Shown here: one piece after another, positions 11,121-19,484 of the stretch
Numbering within the stretch: position 1 is the stretch's first letter
How the letters are laid out: every line of letters begins with the position of its first letter
Assembly (NCBI GenBank): GCA_026005175.1
Contig: BPKO01000001.1
Coordinates: 1,054,001-1,118,000, forward strand
Direction: 5' to 3'
DNA: 64,000 nt
Source of the DNA: Candidatus Tectimicrobiota bacterium
GTDB taxonomy: Bacteria; Tectomicrobia; Entotheonellia; Entotheonellales; Entotheonellaceae
The notes under the pieces: model-generated
Told to the model about the DNA's origin: nothing
Databases searched by the model: none
The model's input: only the letters and a program-made list of their open reading frames with translations
Translations under genes and position numbers: made by a program

Positions 11121-11486
11121 TCAACGGCTTTCTTGCCCGCCCGTTTCCGCGGGTTGCGGCGCTTCCCCGGCCGGCGACATGGGCTGCGGCGCCGTCTCGG
11201 TCATCGGCGCCGTCTCGGTCATCGGCGCCGTCTCGGGCAAGGTGGAACGCTGCCGGGCATGCGAGGAGAGATAGGCCAGGGCTAGCGAGGTGAGCATGAA
11301 AATGGTCGCGGCAATGGTGGTCAGACGCGACAGAAACGTCGCCGGCCCGCGGCCGCCAAAGAGGGTCTGCGAGCTGCCGCCCCCAAAGGTGGCGCCCAGC
11401 GATTGCCCTTTGCCAACTTGTAGCAGCACCACCAGGATGAGAAAGAGCGAGACAAGGACGTGCAGGATGACCAAGAGTGCGGTCAC
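11121..11486 (-). CDS. secG: preprotein translocase subunit SecG
   Basis: Small inner-membrane subunit of the SecYEG channel. Two membrane helices flank the conserved loop: LVILHVLVSLFLILVVLLQ, then GKGQSLGATFGGGSSQTLFG, then the second helix around ATIFMLTSLALAYL. The 121-aa protein is longer than usual because of a Pro/Thr/Glu-rich tail with repeated APMTET units encoded by an 18-bp tandem repeat. The start overlaps the tpiA stop by 4 bases (ATGA), so the pair is translationally coupled. Confidence 0.93.
   Translation of the reverse strand: MTALLVILHVLVSLFLILVVLLQVGKGQSLGATFGGGSSQTLFGGRGPATFLSRLTTIAATIFMLTSLALAYLSSHARQRSTLPETAPMTETAPMTETAPQPMSPAGEAPQPAETGGQESR
11191..11236. repeat. 18-bp tandem repeat (2.5 copies) inside secG
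   Basis: GCCGTCTCGGTCATCGGC occurs at 11191-11208 and 11209-11226, with a partial third unit to 11236. It keeps the frame and encodes the repeated APMTET units in the SecG tail, a site where copy number could vary without breaking the protein. Confidence 0.85.
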
Positions 11487-12259
11487 GACCCCTTTCCTCC
11501 ACGACGCACGATGGCGGCAAACGAGGCGGCGTCGAGGCTGGCGCCGCCCACCAGCGCCCCGTCGATGTCGGCTTCTGCCATCAGCGCGGCAATATTGTCA
11601 GGCTTGACGCTTCCCCCGTACTGGATGCGCACCGCCTCGGCTACCGCCTCCCCCCAGCGCCGCGCCAGCAAGGTGCGAATGTGGCGGTGCACTTCCTGCG
11701 CCTGCGCCGGCGTCGCCGTCACCCCAGTGCCAATGGCCCACACCGGCTCGTAAGCGATGACCACCTGCGCGGCGCTGGCCGCAGTGCAGGCGGCCAGCCC
11801 GCGCTCTACTTGCTGCGCCACCACGGCAAACGTCTGCCCTGCTTGCCGCTGCGCCAGGGATTCGCCAACGCAAACGATGGGGCGCAGGCCGGCGCGCAGC
11901 ACCGCCTCGACTTTCTTGCCCACCGCCTCGTCGGTTTCCCCGAAGTACTGGCGCCGCTCGGAGTGGCCAACGATCACGTAAGTACAGCCTACATCGGCCA
12001 GCAGCGGCGCCGACACCTCTCCGGTGTAGGCCCCCTCGTCGATCCAGAAGACGTCCTGCGCCGCCAGGGACAACGCCGTGGCCCGCAGCCGCTCGCCCAG
12101 CGGCGCCAGCGCAGTAAAAGGCGGCGCCAGCACCACTTCTACCGTATCAGTGTCAGGGCACAGGCGCAGGAAGTCGGTGACGAATTGCTGCGCCTCGGCC
12201 ACCGTCTTGTGGAGCTTCCAGTTGGCAGCAATGATCGGCCGTCGTGCAGAAGCGGGCAT
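11483..12259 (-). CDS. tpiA: triosephosphate isomerase
   Basis: Interconverts dihydroxyacetone phosphate and glyceraldehyde 3-phosphate. The TIM-barrel landmarks are all present: ANWKLHKT (catalytic Lys), YVIVGHSERRQYF (catalytic His) and VIAYEPVWAIGTG (catalytic Glu), then the phosphate loop region RIQYGGSVKPDNI. Its 258 aa match the family. It leads the tpiA-secG-tRNA-Leu unit on the minus strand. A TATACT-like element lies upstream at about 12307-12312 on the minus strand without a convincing -35. Confidence 0.96.
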   Translation of the reverse strand: MPASARRPIIAANWKLHKTVAEAQQFVTDFLRLCPDTDTVEVVLAPPFTALAPLGERLRATALSLAAQDVFWIDEGAYTGEVSAPLLADVGCTYVIVGHSERRQYFGETDEAVGKKVEAVLRAGLRPIVCVGESLAQRQAGQTFAVVAQQVERGLAACTAASAAQVVIAYEPVWAIGTGVTATPAQAQEVHRHIRTLLARRWGEAVAEAVRIQYGGSVKPDNIAALMAEADIDGALVGGASLDAASFAAIVRRGGKGS

Positions 12260-12343
12260 GGCGGAGCCTCGTACTGGCCTGCGGCGTGGAAACGCGTCTT
12301 GCGTCTAAGTATAGCGGAGCGCGGCGGCGGCGGCCAGCCCCGC

Positions 12344-14485
12344 TCAGCGCACCCGTTTGCGGCGCTGGGTGAGGTAGTCGACAAGGACGTAGTCGCCGAT
12401 GTCCTCCGGAGAGGTGAAAAAGACGCGGCCGCGGTTGAGGCGCGCCAGTTCGTGAACGAAGCGCTCCATGTAGTAGTCCTGCCCGAGCATGAAGGTGTTG
12501 ATGACGATGCCGCGCTGCGTGCAGCGCTTCACTTCTTTGAGGGTCTCGGTGAGGGTGCGCTGCGAAGGCGGATACTCCAAGCAGATCTTGTTGTGGCGCA
12601 TGTGGGCCGTGGGCTCGCCGTCGGTGATCAGGATCACCTGCTTGTTGCTGGCACGCTGGCGGGCAAAGATGCGCTCGGCCACCTGCAAGCCGGCCTGGAT
12701 GTTGGTAAAGGCCTGCGGCACCTCGACGCGTCCGGCCACCACGTCGGTGGTGTCGATCTGCAGGTCGAGGTAGCCCATGGGGTTGTAGTACATGTCGCTG
12801 TACATGAAGGGGAAAAAGCCAAAGGGCTTGGGGGTCAGGTAAGGCAGGTCTTCCAGCTTGATCTCGTGGGCGTAGGTGTAAAAGCCGACAATGTGCAGGG
12901 TGTCGCGGGGAAACTGAGAGCGGATGAGGGCGTCGAGGGCCAGGGCCACTTTCTTGGCGGCGGCAAAGCGCTGGAAGCGCTCCATGGAGCCACTCATGTC
13001 CAGCAGCAGCACCGTGGCGCAACGCGACACCGCCTCGCGGCTGTGCACTTCGAAGTCTTCGGGGGTGAGGCGCAGCGGCAGGCGCGCCTGCCGCTGTACG
13101 GCGTTGAACACCGTGCGCGGCAGGTGCAAGTCGAAGGGATCCCCAAACTCGTAGGCCTTGGTTTCTTCCAGGCGCTGGCTGCCAGGGCCGCGCTGGCGCC
13201 GGGGGTGGGCGCCAAAGGGGTCGCGGCGGATCGAGGCAAAGATGTCCAGGAGGGCCTTGTGGGCGATTTGGCGGATACCGCGCGCGGTCAGCTCCAGCTT
13301 CTCGGCGCTGCGGCGCACGTAGCCCCGGCGCTCAAGCTGCTCGGCCAGCTCCTGCAAGGCGCGAAAGTGCGAGGACGCCTCGTCGCCCAGCACCTGCTGT
13401 ACCGTTTCGGCAGCGATGTCTTCGAGGTGCTCCTGCCACAGGGCGCGCTCGAGCTGGGCTTCCAGGGCTTTCATGGCGTGCAGCTGCTCCATGAGCTCCA
13501 GGGCTTCCGGCAGCGGCAGCGCTTCCTCGCCGCGGAAGGGCCAGCCGGCATCGCGTTGCCGCAGGTAGGCCTGCAGGTGGGCCATGAGCCGCTGCAGGGT
13601 CTGTTGCAGTTCCTCGTCGGCAAAGAGCTGCGTCAGGAGCTGCTGCAGTTCCTGGCGCATGGCCGGGCTCATGCTGTTGAGCAGCGTCTGCATGGCCTGC
13701 ATGCCTTGCGCCAGCTGGGCCAGAAAGGCCTCCAGGTCGGCCGGGGTGTCGGGAGGCAAGAGGTCGCGGTAGCGGTCGCGGAAGGCCTGGAAGTCGGCGC
13801 TTTCGCCCGCGGCGCGCCGGTCCAAAAGGCGCGTGAGGTCGGCCAGCATCTGGTGCAGGCGCTGCATGTCGGCCGCACTCGTGTCCTGGAGCTGCGCTTT
13901 GAGGGAGCGAAACAGCGCCTGCGCCGCCTGCTGCTGTAGGGACTGGAGCAGGGCGGCAAAGTCCTCCCGCGCCTGGCGATCCACGAAGTCGTACTGCTGC
14001 AAGTGACGCAGCCGCTCGGCCAGCCGCGGCGGCAGGTGGTCGAGGACGCCGCGCCGCTCGGCCACCAGCTCTTCCATCTCCTGCACGGCGCGCATCTCGT
14101 TGGCGCGCTGCTGGGCGTCGGTGATGCCTTGCGCCTCTAGGGCGGCCAGGCGCTGGCGGGTGGCCGCGAGCTGGGCTTCCAGGGTCTGGCGTTCGCGGGC
14201 CACGATGTCGTCGAGGCGACGCCGGATGTCTTCGACCACGCCGTCGGGGGCGTAGCGCTGCAAGAGCTGCTCGCGGCGGCGGCGCAGCTGCTGCAGCAGG
14301 TCCTGCAGGCCGTACAGCCGGCGGCCGCGGGCGTCCCACATGCCCTGCTGCAAGAGACGGCGCAGGGCCTGCCGCAGGTCCCCGCCGCGCAGGAGGGCAT
14401 CGCCCAAGTGTTCCAGCACGTCTTCGGGGCGCGGCGGCACAAAGTCCTGGGTGTTGTCCCACTGGGAATAACGGTAGCGGATCAT
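12344..14485 (-). CDS. VWA-domain protein with coiled-coil N-terminal region
   Basis: 713-aa cytosolic protein with a C-terminal von Willebrand A domain. The metal-ion-dependent adhesion site is intact: LLLDMSGSMERF (DxSxS), AFTNIQAGL (Thr) and LITDGEPTAH (Asp). The N-terminal 450 residues are charged, helical and Leu/Gln/Arg-rich. Such VWA proteins usually work with a MoxR-type AAA+ ATPase, but none is adjacent here. The start at 14485 is chosen because MIRYRYSQWD begins the conserved region and GGGGGATC precedes it. It is divergent from the acyl-CoA dehydrogenase gene. Confidence 0.85.
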   Translation of the reverse strand: MIRYRYSQWDNTQDFVPPRPEDVLEHLGDALLRGGDLRQALRRLLQQGMWDARGRRLYGLQDLLQQLRRRREQLLQRYAPDGVVEDIRRRLDDIVARERQTLEAQLAATRQRLAALEAQGITDAQQRANEMRAVQEMEELVAERRGVLDHLPPRLAERLRHLQQYDFVDRQAREDFAALLQSLQQQAAQALFRSLKAQLQDTSAADMQRLHQMLADLTRLLDRRAAGESADFQAFRDRYRDLLPPDTPADLEAFLAQLAQGMQAMQTLLNSMSPAMRQELQQLLTQLFADEELQQTLQRLMAHLQAYLRQRDAGWPFRGEEALPLPEALELMEQLHAMKALEAQLERALWQEHLEDIAAETVQQVLGDEASSHFRALQELAEQLERRGYVRRSAEKLELTARGIRQIAHKALLDIFASIRRDPFGAHPRRQRGPGSQRLEETKAYEFGDPFDLHLPRTVFNAVQRQARLPLRLTPEDFEVHSREAVSRCATVLLLDMSGSMERFQRFAAAKKVALALDALIRSQFPRDTLHIVGFYTYAHEIKLEDLPYLTPKPFGFFPFMYSDMYYNPMGYLDLQIDTTDVVAGRVEVPQAFTNIQAGLQVAERIFARQRASNKQVILITDGEPTAHMRHNKICLEYPPSQRTLTETLKEVKRCTQRGIVINTFMLGQDYYMERFVHELARLNRGRVFFTSPEDIGDYVLVDYLTQRRKRVR

Positions 14486-14577
14486 GCCGGGGATCCCCCT
14501 TCTGAGGAGGTGCGCCAAGCGGGCTGCCTCTGAGGCGACTCTTACCAGCTCGGGCGGCCCAAGTCAACTGCGGCGGC

Positions 14578-14606
14578 TTGACGGCTCGCTGGCCCTGGCC
14601 TATACT
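14578..14606 (+). promoter_or_regulatory. sigma70-type promoter for the acyl-CoA dehydrogenase gene
   Basis: TTGACG at 14578-14583, 17-base spacer, TATACT at 14601-14606. Transcription would begin at about 14613, 30 bases before the start codon of the downstream gene. Confidence 0.75.
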
Positions 14607-14642
14607 GGCCGCCAGCGGCAACCCGGTGCGTGGGGAAAGGGC

Positions 14643-15785
14643 ATGATCGGTTTTCACTTAACACCCGAACAGGAAGAACTGCGGCGGCTGGCGCGGCGCT
14701 TTGCCCAGCAGGAAATTGCGCCCGTGGCGGCTGCCTACGACCGCTCCGGCGACTATCCCTGGGAGATCATCAAAAAAGGCCACGAGATCGGCCTGCTCAA
14801 CGAAAGCATTCCCACCGAGTACGGGGGCGGCGGCATGGGGGTGCTGGAAGCCTGCCTCATTGCCGAGGAGCTGTCGGCGGCCTGCGCCGGCATGGCCACC
14901 AACTTCATGGCCAACACCCTGGCCACCAACCCCATTGTCTTGGCCGGCACGCCAGAGCAGAAGGCCCACTTTCTCTTGCCCTTTACCGCCTCGCCGCAGA
15001 TGGCGGCCTTTTGCCTCACTGAGCCCAGCGGCGGCTCGGATGTGGCCGCCATGCTCAGCACCGTGCGCCGCGACGGCGACACCTACGTGCTCAACGGCAC
15101 CAAGACCTTCATCAGCAACGGCAGCGTTGCCAGCCTATACACGGTGTTTGCCACGCTCGACCCCAAGCTCAAGCACCGCGGCATCTGTGCCTTTGCCCTG
15201 CCGGCGACCACCCCCGGGGTGCGCGCCGGCCGCAAGCTGGAAAAAATGGGCCAGCGCTGTGCCGACACCGCCGAGGTGGTCTTCGAGGAGGTGCGGCTAC
15301 CCCGCTTCAGCCTGCTTGGCGCCGAAGGCGAGGGCTTTAAAATTGCCATGCAGACTCTTGACCGCACGCGGCCGCTCATTGCCGCCCAAGCCGTGGGGTT
15401 GGCCCGTGCCGCCATGGAGGCGGCCATCGAATACGCCAAGCACCGCGTGCAGTTCGGCGTGCCGATTGCCCGTCACCAGGCCATTCAGTTCATGCTTGCC
15501 GACATGGCCACCGACATCGAAGCCGCCCGCCTGCTCGCCTGGCAGTCGGCGTGGCTGGCCGACCAGGGCCGGCGCCAGACGCGGGAGTCGGCCATCGCCA
15601 AGCTCTTTGCCACCGACATGTGCATGCGCGTCACCACCGATGCGGTGCAGATCTTTGGCGGCTACGGCTACATGACCGAGTTTCCCGTCGAGAAGTACAT
15701 GCGCGACGCCAAGCTCCTGCAGATCTACGAGGGGACGAACCAGATCCAGCGGCTGGTCATTGCCCGCCACACTTTGGGCGAGTAG
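14643..15785 (+). CDS. acyl-CoA dehydrogenase
   Basis: FAD-dependent dehydrogenase forming trans-2-enoyl-CoA. The 380-aa length is typical. FAD/substrate motifs are AFCLTEPSGGSD and TFISNG; the C-terminal domain has RVQFGVPIARHQAIQF and IFGGYGYMTEFPVEKYMRDA. The catalytic base Glu is in [18 protein letters not shown], the position used by short/medium-chain enzymes. The ATG at 14643 fits the conserved N-terminus (HLTPEQEELRRLARRF). The amidohydrolase gene begins 9 bases after its stop, suggesting co-transcription. Substrate chain length cannot be read from sequence. Confidence 0.94.
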   Translation: MIGFHLTPEQEELRRLARRFAQQEIAPVAAAYDRSGDYPWEIIKKGHEIGLLNESIPTEYGGGGMGVLEACLIAEELSAACAGMATNFMANTLATNPIVLAGTPEQKAHFLLPFTASPQMAAFCLTEPSGGSDVAAMLSTVRRDGDTYVLNGTKTFISNGSVASLYTVFATLDPKLKHRGICAFALPATTPGVRAGRKLEKMGQRCADTAEVVFEEVRLPRFSLLGAEGEGFKIAMQTLDRTRPLIAAQAVGLARAAMEAAIEYAKHRVQFGVPIARHQAIQFMLADMATDIEAARLLAWQSAWLADQGRRQTRESAIAKLFATDMCMRVTTDAVQIFGGYGYMTEFPVEKYMRDAKLLQIYEGTNQIQRLVIARHTLGE

Positions 15786-15794
15786 CCGGCAGCC

Positions 15795-17045
15795 ATGCGC
15801 CTGGTGTTGCGTGCTGCCCGCCTCATCGACGGCACCGGCGCCCCACCGCGCCCCGAGGCGGCGGTGCTCGTCGCAGGCGATACCATTCGCGGCTTGCACT
15901 TCGGGCCTACCCTGCCGCCGGCGTGGCAGGAAGGGGCCCGCCTCCTCGACTATCCCGGCTGCACCCTGCTTCCTGGCCTCATCGACGCCCACGTGCACCT
16001 GGTGTGGGGCGGGACCGCCGATCCGGTTGGCGATTTGCAGCGCGAGAACAATGCCCACCTCTTGCTGCGGGCTGCCGACAACGCCCGCCTGGCGCTTTTT
16101 TCCGGCGTCACCACGGTGCGCGACTGCGGCGGCCGTGACGACACCACCTTCGTGGTGCGCGATGCCTTGCAGCGGGGCCTGATCCCCGGGCCGCGCCTGC
16201 GCGTGTGCGGGCGGCCCCTGACGCGGCCTGGTGGCCACTGCTTCTTCTTCCACGGGGAAGCCGAAGGCGTAGAAGGGGTGCGCCGCGCGGTGGCGCAGCT
16301 GGTGGCCGAAGGGGCGGACTTCATCAAGGTGATGGCCACCGGCGGGGCGATGACTCCCACCACCAACCCCGGCGAAGCGAGCTACAGCCTCGAGGAGCTG
16401 CAAGCCATCGTGGAGGCGGCAGCCGCCGCGGGGCGGACGGTGGCCGCCCACTGCCATGCCCTGGCTGGGATCGAGCGCGCCGTGACTGCCGGGTGCCAGA
16501 CCATCGAGCATGCCAGCTTCCTCACCCCTGACCGCCGGGTGCAGTTCGAGCCCCGCCTGGCGGCGCGCCTGGTCGAGCGCGGCACCTACCTCGTGCCCAC
16601 CCTGGCGGCCGGCTATCACCGGGCGCGGGCCTTGCAGCGGCGTCCCACGCGCACCCCGGAAGAGACGCGCCTGCTCGAGATGCGGGCGCGACGCCTGGAG
16701 CTCTTCCACCGCCTCTACCAGATGGGGGCTCGCCTGGTCTACGGCAGCGACAGCGGCGTCACCCTGACCCCCTTTGGGGAGCCGCTGGTGGGCCTGCGCC
16801 TCCTCGAGCAGCTGGGCATGCCGCCGCTGGCCGTGCTGCACGCCGCCACCGGCCTTGCCGCTGCTGCGCTCGACATCGCCGACACCGTGGGTACCCTGGC
16901 GGTGGGCAAAAAGGCCGATCTTCTGGTCGTGGCAGGCGACCCCAGCCGCGACCTCGGCGCCTTGCAGCAGCTGCGCCTGGTGATGCTGGGGGGCCAAGTC
17001 GTGGTTCCCCACCGCCCCGTGCACTGGCAGGAGCCCGAGGGCTAA
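15795..17045 (+). CDS. metal-dependent amidohydrolase (imidazolonepropionase/prolidase-like subgroup)
   Basis: 416-aa TIM-barrel hydrolase. Metal ligands are visible in order: IDAHVHLVW (HxH) at about residue 58-64, FIKVMATGG (bridging Lys) near 178, AAHCHALAGIERA (His) near 217, TIEHASF (His) near 237 and VYGSDSGVTL (Asp) near 318. A beta-sandwich subdomain flanks the barrel. The subgroup includes prolidases and amide-bond hydrolases acting on small molecules or dipeptides, but the true substrate is unknown. Its stop overlaps the stop of the converging cupin gene. Confidence 0.85.
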   Translation: MRLVLRAARLIDGTGAPPRPEAAVLVAGDTIRGLHFGPTLPPAWQEGARLLDYPGCTLLPGLIDAHVHLVWGGTADPVGDLQRENNAHLLLRAADNARLALFSGVTTVRDCGGRDDTTFVVRDALQRGLIPGPRLRVCGRPLTRPGGHCFFFHGEAEGVEGVRRAVAQLVAEGADFIKVMATGGAMTPTTNPGEASYSLEELQAIVEAAAAAGRTVAAHCHALAGIERAVTAGCQTIEHASFLTPDRRVQFEPRLAARLVERGTYLVPTLAAGYHRARALQRRPTRTPEETRLLEMRARRLELFHRLYQMGARLVYGSDSGVTLTPFGEPLVGLRLLEQLGMPPLAVLHAATGLAAAALDIADTVGTLAVGKKADLLVVAGDPSRDLGALQQLRLVMLGGQVVVPHRPVHWQEPEG

Positions 17046-17548
17046 GCCCGCTTGCTGAAGCTGAGATACTGCTGCCCGCGGCCAAGGCGGCCATCGGCTG
17101 CCTCCTCTGGTGCCGCCTCCCAAGGGGCGAATTCGGTCTGCGCCTTCACGTACGGACCGGCCAGCGTTTCGAGATACACCGCCGTCTCTGACAGGCAGCA
17201 GACCGTGTGCCACTGGCCGGCCGGAAAGGTGTAGAGAAACGCCCCGCCGCCGCTTGCAGGCCCCAGCTCGACCCGGCGTATCACCTGCCCGTCCTCGCCA
17301 AAGAAGGCGACCGAGATCCTGCCTTCGATGAGGGTGTATGTCTTCCGTTTATGCTTTTGGCGATGAGGACGGATGTGGGTGTCTTTGCAAATCGCAATGA
17401 GCATCTCTTGAACTTTTTCTCTGGGCGACTTGTGAAGACAGAATCTTGCTCTCTTGAGAGGAGAAGCCGAGAGCTTTTCTTTGAGCATAGACAGTTTTCT
17501 TGCGTCTATCGTCACATGATCGTCTTTGAAGTATATTGCTATTGACAC
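17042..17548 (-). CDS. WbuC-like cupin-fold metalloprotein
   Basis: 168-aa protein resembling WbuC, a cupin associated with O-antigen and capsule clusters whose biochemical role is unsettled. Cupin motif 1 is HIRPHRQKHKRKTYTLIEGR (metal His residues) and motif 2 is FPAGQWHTV. I chose the GTG at 17548 because AGGGAGG lies 8 bases upstream; a TTG at 17575 is less likely. It is the last gene of the 16-gene sugar operon and overlaps the preceding aminotransferase stop. Its N-terminal half (17340-17545) is clearly richer in A+T than the surroundings. Confidence 0.8.
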   Translation of the reverse strand: MSIAIYFKDDHVTIDARKLSMLKEKLSASPLKRARFCLHKSPREKVQEMLIAICKDTHIRPHRQKHKRKTYTLIEGRISVAFFGEDGQVIRRVELGPASGGGAFLYTFPAGQWHTVCCLSETAVYLETLAGPYVKAQTEFAPWEAAPEEAADGRLGRGQQYLSFSKRA

Positions 17549-18651
17549 GGCCTGCCTCCCTTGAAGAATTCCCAAATGCAGTCGGTGACGTACTTGACCT
17601 CATCGTGGGTGAGTTTGTCGTGGATGGGCAAGCAGAGGAGGCGCCGGATGAGGCGCTGGGCGTTGGCAAACTCTGCCCGGTAGCCGTCACGGTAGGCGGG
17701 GTGACACGGCAGCAGGTCGGCGTCGCGGGTTTGGACTTCGATCCCGCGGGCTGCGAGGAAAGCCCGCAGGGCATCGCGGGCGTCGGTGCCGATGGGAAAG
17801 AGGTAGTAGACGCTGCGGGCTCCGGCGGTCTCGGGGAGCACGTCGACGAGACCCTTGAGGTGCTTGCGGTACCAAGTGGCCACCTCGCGCCGGCGCGCGA
17901 GGCGCCGCTCGAAGTCGGACAGGCGGCGCAGCAGGATCGCTGCCTGCAGGGTGTCGAGACGGCCGTTGAGGCTGGGCTCGTGGCACAGGCGCCGCTGGTG
18001 CATGCCGTTGTAGCGCAGCGCCAGGAGGCGCTCGTAGACATCGCGGCGGTTGGTCACCACCAGCCCGGCTTCCCCGCAGGCCCCGAGCACTTTCATGGGA
18101 TTCATGCTGAAGCAGGCCACGTCGCCAAAGGCGCCGGCAGGGCGTCCGTGATCCCAGGCGCCAAACGCCCGCGCTGCATCTTCAATGACGAGCAGGCGGT
18201 GCGCTTGGGCCAGCTGCAGCAGGGCTGGCATCGCGCAGAGGCTGCCCGTGTAGTGCACGGGGACGATAGCGCGGGTGCGAGGCGTGAGCAACCGGCGTAC
18301 GGAGTCCGGCGCCATGGTGAGGTCGTCGCCCACGTCGGCGAACACCGGGGTGGCCCCGGTGAGCCGGATGGCGTTGGCGGTAGCGATCCACGACAGGGAC
18401 GCGGTGATGACTTCGTCGCCGGGCCCGATGCCGAGGCTTTTGAGGCCCAAGAACAGCGCGTCGGTGCCCGACTTTACCCCCACGGCGTAGGTGCGGCCGC
18501 AAGCAGCGGCCAGACGCTGCTCGCACGCCGCCACTTCGGGGCCCAGGATAAAACGCCCATGCTGCAAGACGGCCTCTACGGCCGCGAGGAGGTCGCGGCG
18601 CTCCTCAGGGTCGTCGACCCGCAGGTCCAGAAACGGGATCTTCCATGTCAT
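17539..18651 (-). CDS. DegT/DnrJ/EryC1/StrS-family sugar aminotransferase (first)
   Basis: PLP-dependent aminotransferase that converts a keto-sugar nucleotide to an amino sugar. Fold signatures are IPFLDLR at the N-terminus, GVKSGTDALFLGLKSLGIGPGDEVIT, IVPVHYTG and VIEDAARAFGA (PLP Asp). The Schiff-base Lys is in FSMNPMKVLGACGEAGLV. It is 370 aa from the ATG at 18651, which follows AGAGGAGGG. It overlaps the formyltransferase gene by 47 bases, so amination and N-formylation of the same sugar are likely successive steps. Whether C3 or C4 is aminated cannot be told. Confidence 0.92.
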   Translation of the reverse strand: MTWKIPFLDLRVDDPEERRDLLAAVEAVLQHGRFILGPEVAACEQRLAAACGRTYAVGVKSGTDALFLGLKSLGIGPGDEVITASLSWIATANAIRLTGATPVFADVGDDLTMAPDSVRRLLTPRTRAIVPVHYTGSLCAMPALLQLAQAHRLLVIEDAARAFGAWDHGRPAGAFGDVACFSMNPMKVLGACGEAGLVVTNRRDVYERLLALRYNGMHQRRLCHEPSLNGRLDTLQAAILLRRLSDFERRLARRREVATWYRKHLKGLVDVLPETAGARSVYYLFPIGTDARDALRAFLAARGIEVQTRDADLLPCHPAYRDGYRAEFANAQRLIRRLLCLPIHDKLTHDEVKYVTDCIWEFFKGGRPCQ

Positions 18652-19456
18652 CGTTGCCCTCCTCTCGCAAGGCGCTCTCGGCATGAAGCGAGCGTACGGC
18701 GTCGTCCGTTTCAGGGGCAGTGCCGCCTTCTGTGACCGTCAGCGTCAAGCGGTAAGTGCGGCCACGGTAGCGCATCTCCGCCGTGGTGCGCGGGGAAAAG
18801 TCGTGGGCCAAAATCCAGAGCACGAAGTCCTCCAGGCTCATGACCGCGGTGGCAGGCAGCACGCGATCCCGTTCGGTTTGGCGCCGGGTGTGGTAGTGCC
18901 CTTCGCCACACTGTGGCTTGGGTACCAGGGTGCCGGCGTAGATGGCTGGCCAGGCGTCGCGGAAGAGGCGAATGGCTTCTTCTTGCAAGCGGTGGTGCAG
19001 GTCCTGGCCGCGCGTGGGAAACGTGTACGGCACGGGCCGCTGCACGTACACCTCGCCGGCATCGATCTGCTCCCGCATTTCGAGGAGGGCCACACCGGCC
19101 GGCAGCCGTTTGCGAATCGTCCAGGCGGCGTTGTCGTTCCCGCGGCAGAGTGGGACCAGACCGGGATGCACGTTGAGGCGGTGGTCGAACAGCGACAAGA
19201 ATTCTCCGCGCAGGCGGTGGGGAGACCACAAGTTCAAGAGCCAGGCATAACGCCGCCGTTCCTGAATGAGGGTGGCCTGCGTTGCCGGCGTATACCCTTC
19301 AGCTGCCACGCCGCGGCGGGTGGCCAAGGCCACCAGCGCCGCATCGGCAGGAGTGGCGGCGATCACGCGCTCGACGGGCGCCTCACTGTCGAGCAAGTAG
19401 CGGACGAGCTCCAGGCCCACGCGTTTGGAAGCCAGAACCAGGATGCCGGTGGCCAT
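18605..19456 (-). CDS. sugar N-formyltransferase-like protein
   Basis: 283-aa formyltransferase-fold protein using N10-formyl-tetrahydrofolate. The catalytic segment is LNVHPGLVPLCRGNDNAAW (Asn, His) and the Asp is in REQIDAGEVYVQRPV, as in methionyl-tRNA formyltransferase and dTDP-aminosugar N-formyltransferases. The N-terminus ILVLASKRVGLELVRYL is Rossmann-like. Its overlap with a DegT aminotransferase gene points to an amino-sugar substrate rather than tRNA. It has a C-terminal extension of about 80 residues containing a small beta-rich module. Confidence 0.85.
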   Translation of the reverse strand: MATGILVLASKRVGLELVRYLLDSEAPVERVIAATPADAALVALATRRGVAAEGYTPATQATLIQERRRYAWLLNLWSPHRLRGEFLSLFDHRLNVHPGLVPLCRGNDNAAWTIRKRLPAGVALLEMREQIDAGEVYVQRPVPYTFPTRGQDLHHRLQEEAIRLFRDAWPAIYAGTLVPKPQCGEGHYHTRRQTERDRVLPATAVMSLEDFVLWILAHDFSPRTTAEMRYRGRTYRLTLTVTEGGTAPETDDAVRSLHAESALREEGNDDMEDPVSGPAGRRP

Positions 19457-19484
19457 GCGCCTGCGCCTCCGCCGTCAGGTTCCC

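Noticed and set aside
11483-13939. Long plus-strand open frame across tpiA and the VWA gene
   Set aside because: It is antisense to two clear genes on the minus strand and lacks any protein family pattern.
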